From the NCBI GenBank assembly GCA_012934845.2, contig WNNJ02003541.1:1-64000 (forward strand): a stretch of 64,000 nucleotides of DNA, read 5' to 3'. Source of the DNA: Pomphorhynchus laevis (taxonomy: Eukaryota; Acanthocephala; Palaeacanthocephala; Echinorhynchida; Pomphorhynchidae). Of the stretch, positions 33,216 through 41,992 are shown in pieces (position 1 is the first letter of the stretch; every line of letters starts with the position of its first letter). Under the pieces are notes generated by a model. The model was not told where the DNA came from. It was given only the letters and a program-made list of their open reading frames with translations, and ran no database searches. Both the position numbers and the translations under genes were made by a program.

Positions 33216-33608
33216 TAATGAAATATATTACTAAAACCTATAGTATTGATCTTTAATTTTCGAAATCTTTAAAAAGATTTCTTCAAATTCCATCAATGAC
33301 TAAATATGCGTATTATCATATACTCAACACCACTTTTCAACAAGTTGTGTTCTGTATATGTGTGTTCTGTTCATATATATGTTGTGTACTGTTCATATAT
33401 TTTGTCAAATAAAAGACAATAATTTTAGTTTACACGAAATTCCACTGAATAAAAGCCAAATATCTGAAAAGTTTGTTAGTTTGCCAATAAAATAAAATTT
33501 ATCCTATATTCCTGTTTCATAAGCTATTAGCACAATCTATTTAAGTGTCTTCAAATGACCCAGGAAATCAGTTTGCCAAAAGCCATATATAACGTGTGAA
33601 TTTTATCT
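33216..33608 (-). other. Probable 3' remainder of the 37.5-kb Penelope-like element
   Basis: AT-rich with no open frame. Its right end (33589-33608) repeats exactly 20 bp found at 37471-37490, where the coding part of a Penelope-like element starts. It therefore looks like the far side of the site into which the 33.6-37.5 kb block was inserted. Confidence 0.5.
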
Positions 33609-34625
33609 ATATAATTTTATTATCTATATAATAATACAAATTTATTTAATGTGGCAAATGCGTACAAGCTGTACGCTTACAAGTCCACAAACAAAAATGA
33701 AAAAGTCAAGCAGATAAATTGTTAAAATGGGATCGGATTTGTCGTTTGAAGCAAGGCAGGGAAGTTTATTGGCGTATATGAGTGGGCAGCTGGTTCCACG
33801 ATAGAGGAGCAGCCACCAGGAAGGAGCGGAGTCCAAAGGAGGTAGAGTAGTTTGGGACATGTAAAAGAAGGGAATTACAGGAACGCAATGAACGGTAAAC
33901 AGGACGAGAATTATCAAGAAAAGGAAGGTTGAGAAATGAAGGGGTATGAAATGTTACAAGGCGGAAAGCAACGATAAGAAGACGAATTTGAACACGACAA
34001 TAAATTGTAGGCCAATTAAGAGAAACAAGATGGTGGGATGTATGATCAAAACGACGAAGACGGAGGAGAATTCGGACGGCTGCGTTGACGATGCGATGTA
34101 GGGGAAGAAGAGTGGATTTAGGTGAGTTGGAAAATAGACTAAGACAATAATCGAGTCTAGAAAAAAGGAGAGAACATATGAGAGTCATACAAGAAGGGAA
34201 ATCGATCAATCTACGAACTTGCCGGAGGTTGCGGAGTATCAATGTAGATTAGCGTACTTTATCTCTAACGAAAGGTTTAAGTGAAAGTTGGTTGTCAAAA
34301 TGGAAGCCTAGAAAAACGAGAATTTCAACGATAGGAAGAATTGTAGAATTTAATGATACGGAGGGAGGTTCGAAGCCGAGGCGTCGAGGTAGGATCCACA
34401 TAATTTTGGATTTATCAGGATTCAGAGAAAGGTGAAGGGAAGAAAGATGATTGGAAATTGAGACAAGACAGTCGGAAGCAGAAACACTAAGATCGTGAAT
34501 ACGATAAACAGGTGCATGTGCATAGATCAGAATGTCATCTGCATATTGCATAACATGGAAGTTAAATTAATGAGAAATCGAAGACAAATCACCGAGAAGA
34601 AGAGAGAAAAGCATAGGGCCTAATA
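33609..34625 (-). mobile_element. LINE-A copy 3a, 3' part
   Basis: Encodes the RT palm to C terminus: MQYADDILIYAHAPVYRIHD, LNPDKSKIMWILPRRLGFE, LGFHFDNQLSLKPFVRDK (34249-34551) and the C-terminal 158 residues (33766-34242), nearly identical to copy 2. The 3' hairpin is at 33660-33676, followed by an ATT/TATATAG tail that ends at the 20-bp duplication. It stops abruptly at 34625, inside the sequence just before the YADD region. Confidence 0.9.
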
Positions 34626-35322
34626 AAAGTATAAGGAATTCCTCGCTTTCTGGCTTGAAGCATTGCAATTCTTTTGAGAATATATTGTGCGGAAGAGCTT
34701 AGCCCATCTGTTGTTGAGATCACGAATGGACAAAATGTTGCTCGTTCAATCGAAGTAACTCGTTCACCGTACTTCTGAGTTTTTATTGATTCGTGATATC
34801 GATAAGGGTCATAGTCAGCATTTCTTGAGTAGGATAGTGCCAAATGACTAAATGTACAAATGTCCACAAGTACTATTCCCGAAAAGACCATGACATAATA
34901 CATCCTATCTCGCTTCTTTATCACGAGTTGTTGATTTATTTTCGAATTTGTACCCGTTAGGTACTGGTAGCAGCACTGGTTTCAGCGTAACCAAATTGCA
35001 CACGCCATCTAACTCACTTGCCAATAAATCCCTAACCATGTTGTGCCGAATTGTCGGAATACCTCCAGTTTGGCAAGCGAGTGAATGATTGATAGTTAGT
35101 CTCTTCACATGTACAATTGGAAGACACCCCATGAGTGTTCCAGTTATAACGTATAGCCAGAAAATCTTGCTTCGTCAAATTTAATCCAAGTGATTGTAAC
35201 GGTCTCGAAGCAAGCCACGTTGTTAAACCTTTATCGGATGCATACTTCATTAAGCTCTTTAAGGAATCATCATTATGAACTAAACACTCGATTCGAAGTT
35301 TGTTACAATTATCTTATTTTAG
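34626..35322 (-). mobile_element. Second RLE-type non-LTR family, C-terminal fragment
   Basis: The minus strand reads, across frames: SDKGLTTWLASRPLQSLGLN (35250), then NHSLACQTGGIPTIRHNMV and LKPVLLPVPNGYKFEN (35.1-34.9 kb), then DICTFSHLALSYSRNADYDP, KYGERVTSIERATFCPFVIS and a final KRIAMLQARKRG (34.9-34.6 kb). The H.l.C..GG...RHN.vrD stretch is the CCHC-plus-endonuclease region seen in R2-like elements, and D+.tF...a.sy..... fits the nuclease core. It differs from the RLE family at 24 and 51 kb. It lies between two LINE-A pieces. Confidence 0.7.
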
Positions 35323-37310
35323 AAGCCTAGGAAAACGAAATTATCAACGCTAGGAAGAATTATATAATTTAATGATACGGAGGGAGGTTCGAAGCCGAGG
35401 CGTCGAGGTAGGATCTACATAATTTTGGAATTATCAGGATTCAGAGATAGGCGAAGGGACGAAAGATGATTGGAAATTGAGACAGGACAGCTGGAAATAG
35501 AAACATTAAGATCATGAATACGATAAGCAAGTGCGTGATCATAGATGATAATGTCATCAGCATATTGCATAACATGGAAGTTAAATTTATAAGAAATCGA
35601 AGACATCACCGAGAAGAAGAGAGAAAAGCATAGGGCCTAATACTGAGCCTTGTGGAACACCGGACGGGATGGACGAAGGATGTGAGAGAGAAGAGTTAGA
35701 ATATACGCGAAATGTACGGTTTGATAGATATGAAGAAAACCATGATACTGTGGCTAAAGAGAAGCCATAATCATGACGAAGACGATGGAGAAGAATCTAG
35801 TGATCGACGATGTCAAAAGCAGACGATAGATCAAGAGAAACTATGACACTACATAATTTATGATCGCGCGATATGAGTAAGTCGTTATAAACTTTAAGAC
35901 ATGCAATTTCGGTAGAGTAATTAGAGCGAAAAGCGGCTTGGAATGGAGGAAATAAGTTAGAGGAAAATAGATATGTATTAACTTACTTAAGAACGAGACG
36001 CTCTAGGAGTTTAGAGAGGGTTGGGAGAAGTGAGATTGGACGGTACGAAGATGGTAGTGAAGAGTCGAGAGATTGTATTTTGATGAGAGGACGAACAGTG
36101 ACGTATTTCTAGATGGAAGGAAATGTACGACTACGGATGGACGAGTTGAACAATGTGATTAGGAAGGGTAAGATAGAGGATTATATATTTTTAAGCAAGT
36201 GAGTGGGAATTGGGTCAGAAAGAGATGTTTTATTAGGTAATGACAGCAGAACCGAAGAAACTTCATCAGACGAAACGGGAAGAAGGTGGAATAGTTCTGG
36301 GAGGGAAGTATTTAAAGAGAAGAGTGGGTACAAGGGGGCTATGGGTAGTAGGGAAAGTAAATGAGATAGCTTAGTTTGTATATAAGAAGAAAATTCATCA
36401 GGATTTATATTACAAGGGGTAGATGATCGTGAAAGAATTGAGTTTAAGATTTTCCAATGAGATTTCGAGTTGGAAGATGACTCGAGTTGATTTCGCCAAA
36501 AGAGAGTACGTTTAGTACGTATAAGAATGAGATGTGAACGGCGTTGAGAAAAGTAGGAATCACGAAGATTTGGAGGGAGTGAGTTGGGAGAACGTTTAAG
36601 AAAGCGTTTATACATACGAAAAGAATGACGGAGTCGACGCTTAGAAAGACTACAGTCAGAATTGAACCAGGGAGCATGGCGCAAGCGCTGGGAACGTCGA
36701 AGTCGACTAGGCAGAACGTTATTGAGGATCGACGTAAGTTCAGAATCAAACAGAATGCAGAGATCATCGGGAGAGAGATAGTTAAGAGGAAGTGAAAAGA
36801 GTGAATTGAGTAAGACTGTGCAGAGAATATGGATATCGAGAAGTTTCCAGTGTCGACTTGGTGTGGATAATAGTGGAGGCGGAGAAGGAGGATAAGGACG
36901 AGTAAGAGTAACAAGGAAATGATCGGACAAACCAGGATCATTGACAAGGAGGTATAGTCATTGAAGCAGTTAGGAACATCAATGATGTCGAGAGCACCTC
37001 CGAGAATATGAGTTGGGCTAGTTGAAAGTAATTTATAGTTAAAATCAGAAATAAGATTAGTTAAAGTGATAGAGTCAGAGTCAGACGTGTGATCAAGACG
37101 AATGTTAGTCACCGAGAACAAAATAAGGAGTATAAGACAATGAACAGTGAGACACAAGATCTGCAAGGTCGTTAAAGAAGATACGTGAGGGGGCAACTGA
37201 ACCTGGACGGTATACAATCACAAGTTCCAGAGGGAAATGCGTTGATAATCTGCATATGAGTAATTCGAACGAGGTGTGACGGATGTTAACGTTAATTTTA
37301 CGTATAATTA
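35323..37310 (-). mobile_element. LINE-A copy 3b, 5' and middle part
   Basis: Covers the endonuclease end (LLSTSPTHILGGALDII, about 37.0 kb), the linker (open in 36181-36930, with SDHFLVTL, LRHAPWFNSDCSLSKRRLR and SDPIPTHLLKN) and the RT up to the YADD region (35415-35609). It is cut off at 35323, inside a 320-bp stretch that it shares with copy 3a (34304-34625 equals 35323-35642, with perhaps 8-10% difference). The 5' end at 37310 is truncated and runs into AT-rich DNA. Several stops. Confidence 0.85.
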
Positions 37311-37470
37311 TAGATTATACGTAAAATTATTTATAATTATTTATAATTTTATTATCTATATAATTATAGATTTTAAAATTAATTATTATTTTATTAATTA
37401 TATTATATCAATTATATTATTTCATTAATTATATTAATTATATAATTTTTTTACTTATATAATTTTATGC
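37311..37470. other. AT-rich filler at LINE-A block border
   Basis: Almost pure A/T (runs of TATAATTATT type) between the truncated 5' end of LINE-A copy 3b and the 20-bp duplication at 37471-37490. Confidence 0.6.
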
Positions 37471-38600
37471 ATAACGTGTGAATTTTATCTTACTGCGACT
37501 CTCTTGATCCAATTTCAAAGTGCCTTTTTGTAAATCTCTGTATGTTTTCAAATAATGGGTGATAATCAAATGCCACATAAGCATATAAGCAGTCTGCACT
37601 ATCTTCTTTTATCCATAAGTTGTTCTCTAAAAATCTGAAGATGTTTATGGTATTCCTGTATCGTCGAGCAAATATTTTTAATCCGAATACCTTCATTTCT
37701 AACAATTATTCGTTTAGTCTTATGTTGATGTGCACTATTTCCGTTGATCATAGACCACGAGTCTGTATATTTACGATCGAGCGTTCTTTGCCATATATTC
37801 TGCTCAGCTCTGTATAGTTCAAGGTCTATGGATGTTAGTCTGTTATTTGCCAAATCCGAACGTGTGAATGTTAATTCATATATATTGTAAAGTTATGTAA
37901 TAAAAGCAGCTAATGATTCTTCACCGTGCTTCCATACTATAAATATATCGTCGATATAATTCAGCCACACTGCTGTTTTTTTACACGACTTTCAATGAAT
38001 TGCTCCTCAATGTTGGCGATATAGAGTCCAGCATATGTTCATTGATGATAGAATGATCATCAATGGACTGCCCATTGCTGTGCCTTTCAATTGATGATAT
38101 AATTCAACTTCAAACGTGGATGTATTACTACGTAGTACCATATTAAGCATCTTTATTATATTGTTGATATCAATGTTATTAATACCGAACCTAGATAGTT
38201 TATTAGTAATTGCTGATATTTCGGAGTTTGTTGATATCGACGTATACAGAGACACAACGTTTAATGTTATTATAATAGAATTAACTGAAATATCATTTTT
38301 GAAAGTACTGAATTGTCACAGGAAGTCATATGTACTCTCCAGATATGCTGGAGCACTTTTTAGTACTGGGTGTAGAATACCATGCAGATACTTAGCAACG
38401 AGTTCAATGGCAGTATCACAATTACTAATGATCGTTCTATCGGAAACGGCGTTTGGTTCTTGTGTAAGCACTATGTATAGGATAACTGTGCATACGTAGC
38501 GACTTTGAATATTGGGAGAATAATTCGGTTCTATTTCTTGGTATGGTGAAGATATATAGAATGCTGCCTGGTGTTTATACATCCTCATGAGGAAAACAGT
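37471..38600 (-). mobile_element. Penelope-like element, second type
   Basis: The minus strand carries the start of a Penelope-like reverse transcriptase (MRMYKHQAAFYISSPYQEIE, 38.6 kb), a palm segment with LKGTAMGSPL (about 38.07 kb), the catalytic box LNYIDDIFIVWKHGEESL (about 37.95 kb) and the thumb region (NRLTSIDLELYRAEQNIWQ). GTAMGSP is the classical Penelope/Neptune signature, unlike the GVPMGGN type at 7.3 kb. The element is broken in several places, with its 3' part split off by the LINE-A block. A second copy of its 5' end lies at 38966-39127. Confidence 0.8.
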
Positions 38601-38623
38601 GATTAAATTATGATTTAATTATG

Positions 38624-38677
38624 ATGTTACACCTTCCACTGGAACACCATTCGGTGTTCCAGGGGAAGGTGTAACAT
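38624..38677. repeat. 54-bp near-perfect hairpin
   Basis: ATGTTACACCTTCC, three bases, GGAACACC, a four-base loop, then the exact reverse complement of each arm. It lies at the 5' border of the second-type Penelope-like element; half of it recurs at the end of the duplicated piece near 39112-39127. Confidence 0.85.
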
Positions 38678-38682
38678 TAAAT

Positions 38683-38955
38683 TATATTTTATATATTTGT
38701 ACACTTGACAGTGTCACTGTAAATTAAAAGGAATTTAGTGCATGATGCATGGATCAACTGTAACACGCACTGCCATGCACAGAGCTTATGCTAAATTCTC
38801 TTTGATGATTCAGATTAAGGGTTATCCTGATTTTTTTAGCTCTGAACACTGTTTAAGCGTGTGTTAAGGTGCTTATGGATGATTATTGTAGTCAAGGTAC
38901 TGATGAGCTCCGTTAGAGCGAAACGCGTCTGCCGTTGTTAAAGATTTTGTTACAC
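38683..38955 (+). repeat. 270-bp hammerhead-bearing repeat, copy 1
   Basis: Shares about 270 bp with 41993-42260, in the same orientation, with shared blocks such as ATATTTTATATATTTGTACA, GCACTGCCATGCAC, GATGATTCAGATTAAGGGT and GTGTGTTAAGGTGC. A hammerhead core sits at its 3' end. No coding capacity and no tRNA-like promoter found. It is flanked on both sides by copies of the same 100-160 bp from the 5' end of the second-type Penelope-like element (38483-38645 and 38966-39127). It could be a retrozyme-like or pseudo-LTR unit. Confidence 0.75.
38896..38933 (+). ncRNA. Hammerhead ribozyme, canonical core
   Basis: Type I layout: stem I GGTA (38896-38899) with TGCC (38930-38933); core CTGATGA (38900-38906); stem II GCTC-CGTTA-GAGC (38907-38919); GAAA (38920-38923); minimal stem III CGCG (38924-38927) and the NUH site GTC ending at 38929, where cleavage is expected. 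All conserved core positions are present. Very short stem III is typical of the hammerheads in Penelope-like elements, which are thought to act as dimers. Note the strand: the nearby Penelope-like ORF is on the other strand. Confidence 0.75.
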
Positions 38956-38965
38956 ATAGGATGAC

Positions 38966-39127
38966 CGGGCATACGTAGCGACTTTCAATATTGCGAAAGT
39001 AATTCGGCTCTATTTCTTGGTCTGATGAAGATATATAGAATGCTGCCTGGTGTTTATGCTTCTTTGTGGGGAAAGAGTGATTTATTTATGAGTACTCCAT
39101 TGGGTGTCCCGGAGCAGGTGTAACAAC
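38966..39127 (-). mobile_element. Penelope-like element, duplicated 5' piece
   Basis: Repeats the 5' end of the element at 37471-38600 (compare 38484-38582), including the TACGTAGCGACTTT and AGAATGCTGCCTGGTGTTTA blocks, and ends with half of the 38624-38677 hairpin. Partial head-to-tail copies are usual for Penelope-like elements. Confidence 0.75.
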
Positions 39128-39190
39128 TCATTATTATTAGGCAATATAATAATATAATAATATAATACAATATAATAATATAATATATTT
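39128..39190. repeat. AT-rich simple repeat (ATA/ATAATA)
   Basis: Short run of AATAT/ATAATA units directly before the first SINE-like copy, possibly the tail of a retroelement. Confidence 0.6.
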
Positions 39191-39274
39191 AACTTGATTA
39201 CATCTGTGAGCTGAAATTCTTCTGATTGTGGCACGACATTATCCTCACAGGTATTGTTCCTATTCTTGATACAG

Positions 39275-39320
39275 CAGGACGCTACTAATCAGTCTAGGTG
39301 GGTCTCATCAGCTGCTGACC
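39275..39320 (-). ncRNA. Hammerhead ribozyme-like motif in SINE
   Basis: CAGCAG (stem I), core CTGATGA (39314-39308), a stem II region GACCCACCTAGAC, TGAT where GAAA is expected, then GTC (39283-39281) and CTGCTG (39280-39275), which pairs with CAGCAG over six bases. The replaced GAAA means this copy is unlikely to cleave unless the upstream GTCGAAAC block (39345 region), which can pair with GACC, takes its place. The second SINE copy has the same motif at 39669-39714. Confidence 0.5.
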
Positions 39321-39381
39321 CAGACCTACATTTCACGTTTCGACCATTATTTTCTGCTTTCTCCGTACAATGGTGCTGATC

Positions 39382-39435
39382 GGATTAGAACTCAGGACGT
39401 CTGTATCGCGATTCAACGCTACATCCACTAAGCTG
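39382..39435 (-). promoter_or_regulatory. RNA polymerase III A and B boxes (tRNA-like)
   Basis: A box CAGCTTAGTGG and B box GAGTTCTAATCC, in the order and spacing of a tRNA gene, with a loose D-arm but a poor T stem and no clear acceptor pairing, so this is a tRNA-derived promoter and not a tRNA. The same boxes lie at 39779-39832 in the second copy. Confidence 0.65.
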
Positions 39436-39591
39436 GCTGCTCCAGTGGTGTAGATATACTTTTCTGTATATTGCTTTTAGTATGGGATCGTATTCTAACG
39501 ATCTATTAGAAACCTACCTAGTTGTTTGATCCGCTAGCCGGATCACTGATTTTTCATGCTGCCACTTGCATTGAATGTTTTTAATTTAACT

Positions 39592-39878
39592 TGATTACAT
39601 CTGTGAGCTGAAATTCTTCTGATTGTGGCACGACATTATCCTCACAGGTATTGTTCCTATTCTTGATACAGCAGGACGCTACTAATCAGTCTGGGTGGGT
39701 CTCATCAGCTGCTGACCCAGACCTACATTTCACGTTTCGACCCTTATTTTCTGCTTTCTCCGTACACTGGTGCTGATCGGATTAGAACTCAGGACGTCTG
39801 TATCGCGATTCAACGCTACATCCACTAAGCTGGCTGCTCCAGTGGTGTAGATATACATTTCTGTATATTGCTTTTAAA
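39592..39878 (-). mobile_element. tRNA-promoter SINE with hammerhead-like core, copy 2
   Basis: Almost identical to 39191-39480 over its whole length, same direction, separated from it by 111 bp of unrelated sequence. B box at 39779-39790 and A box at 39814-39832; core TCATCAG (plus strand) at 39702-39708, with stem I strands at 39669-39674 and 39709-39714. Its 5' end is followed directly by an inverted copy of its own last 26 bp (39881-39907). Confidence 0.75.
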
Positions 39879-40320
39879 ACAATATACAGAAATGTATATC
39901 TACACCTATCTCTATCGAATGCTTTCGATAAGTCTATAAATATCACATCTACTTTGGAACCACTCCTCATCGAATCCACCCAGCTTGCTCTCGCTTTTAC
40001 AAGGTTCGTTACCGTTGAGCGATTTGGCCTAAATCCATGCTGACTGGGGCTGAGGCGATTGTTAGCTTCAACGAAAGCGCTAAGGTGACAAAGAATCAAT
40101 TTTTATAATACCTTACAAGCTACAGATGTGAGACTGATGGGACGGTAGTTGGAAACCTGGGATTTATCCCCTTTCTTGAAAATTGGACGTACAATAGCCT
40201 TAGTCCAATCAGATGGTAGATAACCTGTGTCAGGAAGAGGAACCTTGATAGTAATCTATCAATCTCAGGAAGAGATTGATAGATTACGTTCCTCTACACC
40301 AGGAAGAGGAACGTAATCTA

Positions 40321-40851
40321 TCAATCAATTCGCGGCATGTTAAAGTCTCCAAATAAAATAACTTTTTGACCCTTGAATGTATTTTCAGTTATTGAGGATA
40401 TAATCGACCCGGTTAGAGCGAATTGGGGGGGGCGATAGAAGACACCTAGAGAGAAAAATATGTTTTTATGGTCTGTTACAGAAACCCAAGCGTATTCACA
40501 AAGACTTGATTCATCGCAATCAATTGACATAACACGAGTTGTAAGAACTTCTCTAGCATATATGATCACTCCGCCACCACGGCAAATTTGCTGATCTGCT
40601 CGGATTATGGCGTACCCATTGATGGAAATTTCTGAATCTATGATGTGTGGTTTTAGCCACGACTCTGTAAAAACAAGTATTTTAAATGAAGTGCTGTTCA
40701 CCAGAGTGAGAACTTCGTCCATTTTATTAATGAGACTTAAGACATTCGAATATAAGACCCGGAAGGCATGTGTGGAGTGTACTGGGTCGGAATACTCGTA
40801 TCTCTTATCGACATTTACTGTCACTTCTTGGGTAGTTTCGTTGCGACACAA
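40321..40851 (-). CDS. LINE-B ORF2, endonuclease N-terminal part
   Basis: 176 residues open. Asn box YSNVLSLINKMDEV, Glu box LVFTESWLKPHI, substrate strand AIIRADQQICRGGGVIIYAR, Tyr box LGVFYRPPQFA and GDFNMPRID. The remainder (His-Asp end) is lost at a deletion around 40230-40320. Overlaps the end of ORF1 by a few codons in another frame. Confidence 0.8.
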   Translation of the reverse strand: MCRNETTQEVTVNVDKRYEYSDPVHSTHAFRVLYSNVLSLINKMDEVLTLVNSTSFKILVFTESWLKPHIIDSEISINGYAIIRADQQICRGGGVIIYAREVLTTRVMSIDCDESSLCEYAWVSVTDHKNIFFSLGVFYRPPQFALTGSIISSITENTFKGQKVILFGDFNMPRID

Positions 40852-41744
40852 AGACTTCGCAGCTCCCGGATGTTTCCACCGTTGCCAATGGAACGAATCC
40901 AGAAACGAGTTGAAGTCCTGCGTCGCACTACACGAAAATTTATGACGGTGAGGTTACTTTCACCGTTAGCTACTCTGTTACTAAGTTCGCTCTTTGCTTG
41001 TTTCAGTCGAGTTCTGTCCTCGATCGAAAGATCTCTGCGAAGGATCAATCCAGTACCTGCAAGATGATAACAGTATTTTAAAGCTAATGTACACATATCG
41101 GGCGTTGCTAATATGACCTTTAGAAGGCGTGGACTGTTATCTGATATTATTTTCCCCAGTCTATAAAGGTGGAGAACTCTGAATTGCTGCAGCTCAGTAG
41201 GGGAACAGGTGTGTAATAGCTCAGAGAAGAAGGATTGTACAGCTTTGACGTCATGCTGTACACGTAAATGATTGTTAGTAGCAGATGATTCTCTTATATT
41301 AGCTATGATTAGACACTGTGATCTATCATAAGTCCGGCGAATAGGGGCAGTTAATGAGTTATTTAGGGAGACTGAATTGGAGTAAGAATTTGTAGATTCA
41401 AGTCGCAAGTCAGTTGATTGTAAAGAACTCGGAGGTCCGCTACATGAAGTTACAGAGACAAACGAATTTGTGAAATCAAGTGTTTTCTCTTCGTAGCTCA
41501 GATCTAGATCTACACATTTTTCAGGTGAAGTTTGAAAAGTCTGATCAAATGCTGGTGGAGGCTGTTGTGAATTGCAGTGGAAGATCCTTTCTTGACGCTG
41601 TGCAATAACAATTTCTTGACGCTGTTGTGAATTGCAGTGGGAGATCCTTTCTTGACGCTGTGCAATAACATAATGAGCTGGCGCCGACTCATCGCCTTTC
41701 TCCTCGACAGGTTCAGTTTTATCCAATCGTGCGTCGTTACACAC
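40821..41744 (-). CDS. LINE-B ORF1, linker and RRM-like region
   Basis: 307 residues open. A Gln/Arg-rich stretch repeats SVKKGS/QRQERI-type segments (41580-41660 holds two near-identical 60-bp repeats), then a Ser-rich linker, then the RRM-like RNA-binding region from about residue 140 (CLIIANIRES, DVKAVQSFFSELL, FRVLHLYRLGK, PRLLKVILATPDM) and a basic C terminus (IDRTRLKQAKSEL-type helix). The true ORF1 start lies upstream in another frame, with the finger. Expected to coat LINE RNA. Confidence 0.75.
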   Translation of the reverse strand: MCNDARLDKTEPVEEKGDESAPAHYVIAQRQERISHCNSQQRQEIVIAQRQERIFHCNSQQPPPAFDQTFQTSPEKCVDLDLSYEEKTLDFTNSFVSVTSCSGPPSSLQSTDLRLESTNSYSNSVSLNNSLTAPIRRTYDRSQCLIIANIRESSATNNHLRVQHDVKAVQSFFSELLHTCSPTELQQFRVLHLYRLGKIISDNSPRLLKVILATPDMCTLALKYCYHLAGTGLILRRDLSIEDRTRLKQAKSELSNRVANGESNLTVINFRVVRRRTSTRFWIRSIGNGGNIRELRSLCVATKLPKK

Positions 41745-41992
41745 GCAATAACCACAAATAAAATGTTTACTTTCGTATCTCGCAACGTCAATTTTTTTTC
41801 ACCTTTAAGAGTGTCCAAACATCGCATCCCTGCTTGTCGCATCCAACTTCCAACTGAACGTAGCCATCGTCTGTCTGTTTTTTGCGAGTTTTCACCGATT
41901 TCATTGTTTGTTCACAAAAATGTCGTTGATTCGAGTGATTTGTCGTTGATTCAATTTGAGACTGATCACTTGTAATTTGCTAAAACACCTAT

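Larger units (their letters stand above)
39191..39480 (-). mobile_element. tRNA-promoter SINE with hammerhead-like core, copy 1
   Basis: Reading on the minus strand: a tRNA-like head with A box CAGCTTAGTGG (39435-39425) and B box GAGTTCTAATCC (39393-39382), about 30 bp apart, then a body with a GTCGAAACGTGAAATGTAGG block (39345-39326) and a hammerhead-like core (39320-39275), then a 3' part ending CAGATGTAATCAAGTT. A pol III promoter together with a hammerhead is the layout of schistosome Smalpha repeats. A second copy lies at 39592-39878, nearly identical, in the same direction. Confidence 0.75.
39890..41975 (-). mobile_element. LINE-B (CR1-like), internally deleted copy
   Basis: On the minus strand: ORF1 from about 41905, with a C4 finger (DDGYVQLEVGCDKQGCDVW, HFICGYC), frame shifted within an A-run near 41793-41800. 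Then 40821-41744 encodes a linker and an RRM-like region (RSQCLIIANIRESSATNN, FRVLHLYRLGKI, LLKVILATPD, RRDLSIEDRTRLKQAKSEL). Next the endonuclease (YSNVLSLINKMDEV, LVFTESWLKPHI, LFGDFNMPRID; 40321-40851), and after a deletion the RT start (SPSQHGFRPNRSTVTNLVKA and VDVIFIDLSKAFDRDR; 39890-40099). The endonuclease end and most of the RT are missing. At the deletion a hairpin of 40225-40330 is found. Confidence 0.85.
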
